Below the pieces are notes generated by a model that made no database searches, was not told where the DNA came from, and saw only the letters and a list, made by a program, of their open reading frames with translations. A DNA stretch of 22,041 nt from NCBI GenBank assembly GCA_036897095.1, contig JAYMSP010002885.1, positions 1 to 22,041 on the forward strand. Reading direction: 5' to 3'. A program made the translations under genes and the position numbers. This DNA comes from Plantago elongata. Its lineage: Eukaryota > Streptophyta > Magnoliopsida > Lamiales > Plantaginaceae. Below are positions 18,915-22,041 of the stretch, piece after piece (position 1 is the first letter of the stretch; every line of letters starts with the position of its first letter).

Positions 18915-19163
18915 AGATGTGTATTCCGGTCTCATTTTATGGTTAATTAAGTTATATTTATTCTGCCTACTGAAAAACTATGTCAATATATATCTCAATT
19001 ATAATTAATTATTAATGTTCTTAAAATATAAAATATATATAAGATAAGAAATATATCATAAAATGTATCATTCTGGATCGCAGTGAAAAAAATAATATTT
19101 ACATGTTTCCTAATCTATAAATAACGATATATAAGATGGAGAACTATTCCAATATCTTAGATG

Positions 19164-19735
19164 TAGTATTTCTTTGTATACAACATTGTTTGTCTTTGTG
19201 TGGTCATCGGAGTCTACTGTTAGGAGCCTTATCAATACCCTTACCGCTGATGATCTTCGTTTCTTGACAACACAACATACAACTGTCCATGCGAGAAAAC
19301 TGGTTGTGACAAATAGATCCCAACAATTTTCAGCATTTGTCCTTGTGCCTTGTTTATTGTCATTGCAAAGCATAACCTTGTGGGAAATTGCGTCCTTGTG
19401 AAAGGTATTGGGCATTTAAGATTGTCCTTCGTTTCTAGTGATATCATTTGTATCATAACATACTTTCCTTTGTGTTCTCCAAATGTAATTATTGCGCCGG
19501 TAATTCGTTTTCTGACCTCTTTTACTATCATTCTTGTCCCATTACACAATCCTTCTGCCGCATTGAGATTTCTCATCATCATGATAGTACTGTTTACCTT
19601 TAGCCTTATGACGTGTTGTGGGAGTCCCGGTATATCGGTACAATTGAGAAAATCCTGATAATGTGTATGCTGGTTACTGTCATGTGCGAGGTCTGTGCTG
19701 TAGAACTCGAATATTTACCCTGAAAACTTGTCTAC
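19164..19735 (-). pseudogene. Helitron-type PIF1-like helicase, C-terminal remnant
   Basis: In order on the minus strand: STDLAHDSNQ, DFLNCTDIPGLPQHVIRLKV, NLNAAEGLCNGTRMIVKEVR, FAMTINKAQGQ (SF1 motif V) and FSHGQLYVVLSR (motif VI). After a frameshift near 19260, the expected tail VRVLIRLLTVDSDDHTKTNN then VVYKEIL follows. This is the C-terminal part of the helicase domain of the Rep/helicase protein, which unwinds DNA during rolling-circle transposition. Walker A/B motifs and the Rep nuclease are absent. A stop near 19720 and the frameshift show it is dead. The LRNLNAAEGLCNGTR wording is that of the abundant plant 'PIF1-like' Helitron proteins rather than cellular PIF1. Confidence 0.85.
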
Positions 19736-19745
19736 CAGTATGATG

Positions 19746-20299
19746 TGTAAAATAAAATTTTTATTTCTTTATAAAATTTCCTAATTCTATTTGAATTTTC
19801 TATTCTCTATAAAATAAGATACTGGTAGATCTCCTAATTATAGTTGGACATCTTCTTTATTGCGCTGTTGAATAGAGAAAACTACATGGTAAATATCATT
19901 ATAATCAAAATTAAAATACGGAAACGACGTATTTGAAGAAGTCTAATCATCTCCTAAAAGCAAATGTATAATATTAAAAAAGTTGTCTACGAATCAAGTA
20001 ATAGAGTTTATAGAGTAAGTATCAACTGGACAAATAAATAAATTCAAAGATGTTTATCGTTTTACTAATTCTAAAATTAATATCGTCAGCGGCTATTTGT
20101 GATTAATATTATATTCATCACATTACAAAATCAAATAAACAGGGATGTTTATTTGAGGTTGGTTGTCATAGAAAAAACAGGCCCCCATTACAGAACACTA
20201 CCTGAATTAATAGACATGCAATAGAAATTAAATTCAGAGATAGCATAGTTAGCAAATCTTAGGTTGCTCTACACTATAAAAAAGCATGTCTCCAAATAC
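19746..20299. other. AT-rich spacer between helicase and PGI remnants
   Basis: No coding or RNA gene seen. If one Helitron spans the region this would be internal element sequence. Confidence 0.35.
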
Positions 20300-20416
20300 C
20301 TTAAGGGGAGGATTGTCAGTAGCTAATGCCTCTGCAACAAACTGTGAACCCAGAGCTGAGCCACCTATTCCAATTGAAAGAATTTGAGTAAAACGCTCAC
20401 CTTGGGGAGGACGAAT
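20300..20416 (-). pseudogene. PGI1: Plastid-type glucose-6-phosphate isomerase exon
   Basis: A 117-nt exon, 39 in-phase codons, flanked by a good acceptor (TGTATCGCAG) and donor (AAG|GTATTT). It encodes [20 protein letters not shown] followed by [19 protein letters not shown]. This is the start of the sugar-binding SIS fold of PGI, which interconverts glucose-6-P and fructose-6-P. GIGGSALG with FVAEALA.DNPPLK is the plastid form; the cytosolic enzyme differs. Gly-Pro in the family is Gly-Ser here (ALGSQ). The next exon (IRFIDNTDPAG in relatives) is not found in the 1.4 kb downstream on this strand, so the gene is truncated. The exon-intron structure shows a genomic capture, not a retrocopy. 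Confidence 0.85.
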
Positions 20417-20940
20417 CTGCGATACAATTTTTATGCGACAATTAGAAAATGAGTTGAAGAAACAGAGGAACATCAACAATGACAGAATGAGGAAAGCTAA
20501 TATCCCAACTCACCCAGTGATATAACAAATTAAGTTACCGGCAATACCATTTGGTGCAATAAAAGATTCATATACTATCTAGTGATATGCATCCACATCT
20601 GAAGTAACTCTACATGATCCATCTACTTCCGAACTCTATGTGATCCAACCTTCCATAAACCGGTTGGAGTTTCTAACTACGATTGTCCTAGCTACTTCAC
20701 CTGATCATCCTCCACAATCAACACACACATGACACCACCAACCCCATCTGATCCACTCTTACATAGTTGACTTAACTCTTGCAATTAACTGCGATAAATA
20801 TTTGAACATCTCTACCTTCCGAATTAAAACTCAGCAACACGAAAACACAAAGAAAACAGACTAATTACAGTCACTAAATCACATTACAATTACAAAACAC
20901 TGTCAACAATCTAAGCAAACGAAGCTCAAACTGACCTTAC

Positions 20941-21081
20941 CACGGATGACTTGCTCGGTGAATCACAGATTCTAACCAACGTACTCTCAGTATCCTTCGT
21001 CAACACTGCCTTCTGCGAAAGCTTAGGATCCCTCAACCAGTAATGCACAACTTCTAACTTTGTTTCTCTAAGTGGTAAAAA
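20941..21081 (-). pseudogene. PGI1: Diverged PGI exon upstream of the conserved one
   Basis: A 141-nt open stretch (47 codons) between CCTTCCTTTAG and the donor GTG|GTAAGG. It reads VVHYWLRDPKLSQKAVLTKD then TESTLVRICDSPSKSSV. In plastid PGI the matching segment contains HYWLR followed by KL..K..L.....TL..IC, ending just before the I.PP that opens the next exon. Order, strand and phase (0) fit the exon at 20416. It is far more diverged than that exon, so it has probably been free of selection for longer or the alignment is partial. Confidence 0.6.
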
Positions 21082-21135
21082 CTAAAGGAAGGAGTTGGTT
21101 CAGCAAATAGATACCAGCTTCTAGCTTAGACTTAC

Positions 21136-21330
21136 TTAAGTATGATGTACAGTTTCTGTACTCTTCGTTGTCGAGGAGCTGAACTCCTCCTCATTCCCAA
21201 GACTAACCCTTGATGGCTCTCTCTTGTTCTGTTTCCTCATTTCTATGATTTTCGAAAAGTCCATCGAATAGTCAGGCAACGGTCCCTTTTGATCCCAGTC
21301 TCCAAATTGTGGCACAGATAACCATGGTGA
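21136..21330 (-). pseudogene. RIN4/NOI-domain protein exon
   Basis: The frame contains SVPQFGDWDQKGPLPDYSMD, FSKIIEMRKQNKREPSRVSL and GNEEEF, ending at a stop (21136-21138). VPQFGDW matches the VPxFGxW core of the RIN4/NOI domain, the site cut by the bacterial effector AvrRpt2, and PDYSMDFSKI is the second half of the domain. NOI proteins are plasma-membrane-linked, disordered regulators of immunity. The C-terminal cysteine cluster used for lipid anchoring is missing, no acceptor AG lies directly before the domain, and no first exon was found. It may be a captured exon, or part of a gene with an unrecognised end. Confidence 0.65.
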
Positions 21331-21418
21331 AAAGCACATCATAAATCTCAAGCAGCCTATAAATTTTCCATCTATCACAACTATATAACACACAGAAGTG
21401 CAACGGACTATACAAAAA

Positions 21419-21512
21419 GACCAATATTACTATCACCACCCAAGACTTACTTCGTCATTGGTCCGGACCAATATTACTATCACCACCCAAGACTTACTTC
21501 GTCATTGGTCTG
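21419..21512 (+). repeat. 47-bp tandem duplication
   Basis: GACCAATATTACTATCACCA starts at 21419 and again at 21466; the copies differ at about one base at the end (GGTCCGGA/GGTCTGGA). No coding context. Confidence 0.9.
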
Positions 21513-21514
21513 GA

Positions 21515-21852
21515 GCAGAACCGGAAGTGATATAATAAGTATTCACCAGCAGTAACTTTCGCTCACACTTGCCTGTCATTATGAATGTCGGGGCGGAGAT
21601 GAGAGACAAAGAATGACTCCTCTTAAGCTGTTAAACATTGACAAAACAGAACTATCATAATTTTGCTTGAAGTATAACAAAAATGGCTTATAAACCTGTA
21701 AAAATTCATTAGATAAACAGTGCATACTTGAATGGGAATTCTTTTCATGTCTTGGAATTAGATTAGCTGAAGAAACCAAACCAAAACCACTTACAAAGAT
21801 TTTGCTCCGTACAACAATGGCGGAGCAAGATACCATCATCTACAAATCCTAA
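21515..21852. other. Spacer before the right-edge transposon
   Basis: On the minus strand an ATG at 21836 gives MVSCSAIVVRSKIF before a GTAAGT donor, a possible first exon for the RIN4-like piece, but nothing in it resembles NOI proteins. No other feature. Confidence 0.3.
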
Positions 21853-22041
21853 GACCGTGCCCAATGGGGCGCCGTGGGGCACCCGTCGTGCCAGACGGCG
21901 TGCATTCGGCACCCCAACGAGCTATTTTCGCCACGCCAACGGGCGCGGCGAGAAGAATGGCGCCATGTCACGGCACAAATGGCGCCTGGCACGGCGCCGG
22001 TAGCAGCCAATCCCTGCTGCCACCTTACCCCCCCCCCCCTT
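21853..22041. mobile_element. PIF/Harbinger-type element, left end, continues beyond window
   Basis: After TAA (21850-21852), the sequence starts GACCGTGCCCAATGGGGCGC, matching 12 of 16 positions of the left end at 4952 and sharing the GAC...C.CAATGGG pattern. It turns sharply GC-rich with repeated GGCGCC and GGCACGGCG words, as in subterminal regions of this group. A C-run (22028-22039) ends the window. TAA fits the TWA target. No ORF is visible in the part present. Confidence 0.6.

Noticed and set aside
19174..19658. Plus-strand ORFs of 75 and 102 codons
   Set aside because: Antisense shadows of the helicase remnant.
21579..21839. 86-codon minus-strand ORF as first exon of the RIN4-like gene
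   Set aside because: Has a GTAAGT donor but no NOI-type residues; linkage cannot be supported.

Overview
This is nuclear DNA from a flowering plant, most likely a eudicot. Genes carry short GT-AG introns in AT-rich intergenic DNA. The recognisable proteins are plant types: a membrane-anchored prolyl 4-hydroxylase, plastid-type glucose-6-phosphate isomerase and a RIN4/NOI domain. The transposon families (PIF/Harbinger with a Myb-like accessory ORF, Helitron, long solo LTR, Tourist-like MITEs) are those of plant chromosomes. I cannot name the species. All assignments rest on reading the sequence and remembered family motifs; nothing was searched.

Only two genes look intact, both on the minus strand. 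One is a seven-exon prolyl 4-hydroxylase (12363-15189, 295 residues) with every splice junction, phase and catalytic residue in place. The other is an intronless LYR-motif mitochondrial protein (18302-18763, 153 residues). Gene fragments lie around them: a MAPR/cytochrome-b5-like exon cut by the left edge, a decayed repeat-containing small gene (about 1861-3013), an autoinhibited Ca2+-ATPase fragment (4077-4280), a Helitron-type helicase remnant (19164-19735), two plastid PGI exons (20300-21081) and a RIN4/NOI exon (21136-21330).

The left 11 kb is mostly transposon DNA. A PIF/Harbinger-type element (4952-9766, TTA target duplication) carries only the Myb-like ORF, on the minus strand. A 2851-bp solo LTR (6075-8925), flanked by a perfect TCTTC duplication, splits that ORF. 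Removing the LTR and one TCTTC rejoins the frame exactly. A second element of the same superfamily begins at 21853 and leaves the window. Two diverged copies of one repeat (446-956 and 10056-10504) each hold a MITE that the other lacks.

The right end may be a composite of captured genes. RIN4, PGI and Helitron helicase pieces all lie on the minus strand and lead to a Helitron-like hairpin (18896-18914), about 130 bp upstream of the LYR gene start. Single capture by one Helitron is a hypothesis, not shown. I found no rRNA, tRNA, CRISPR array or credible new biological system.
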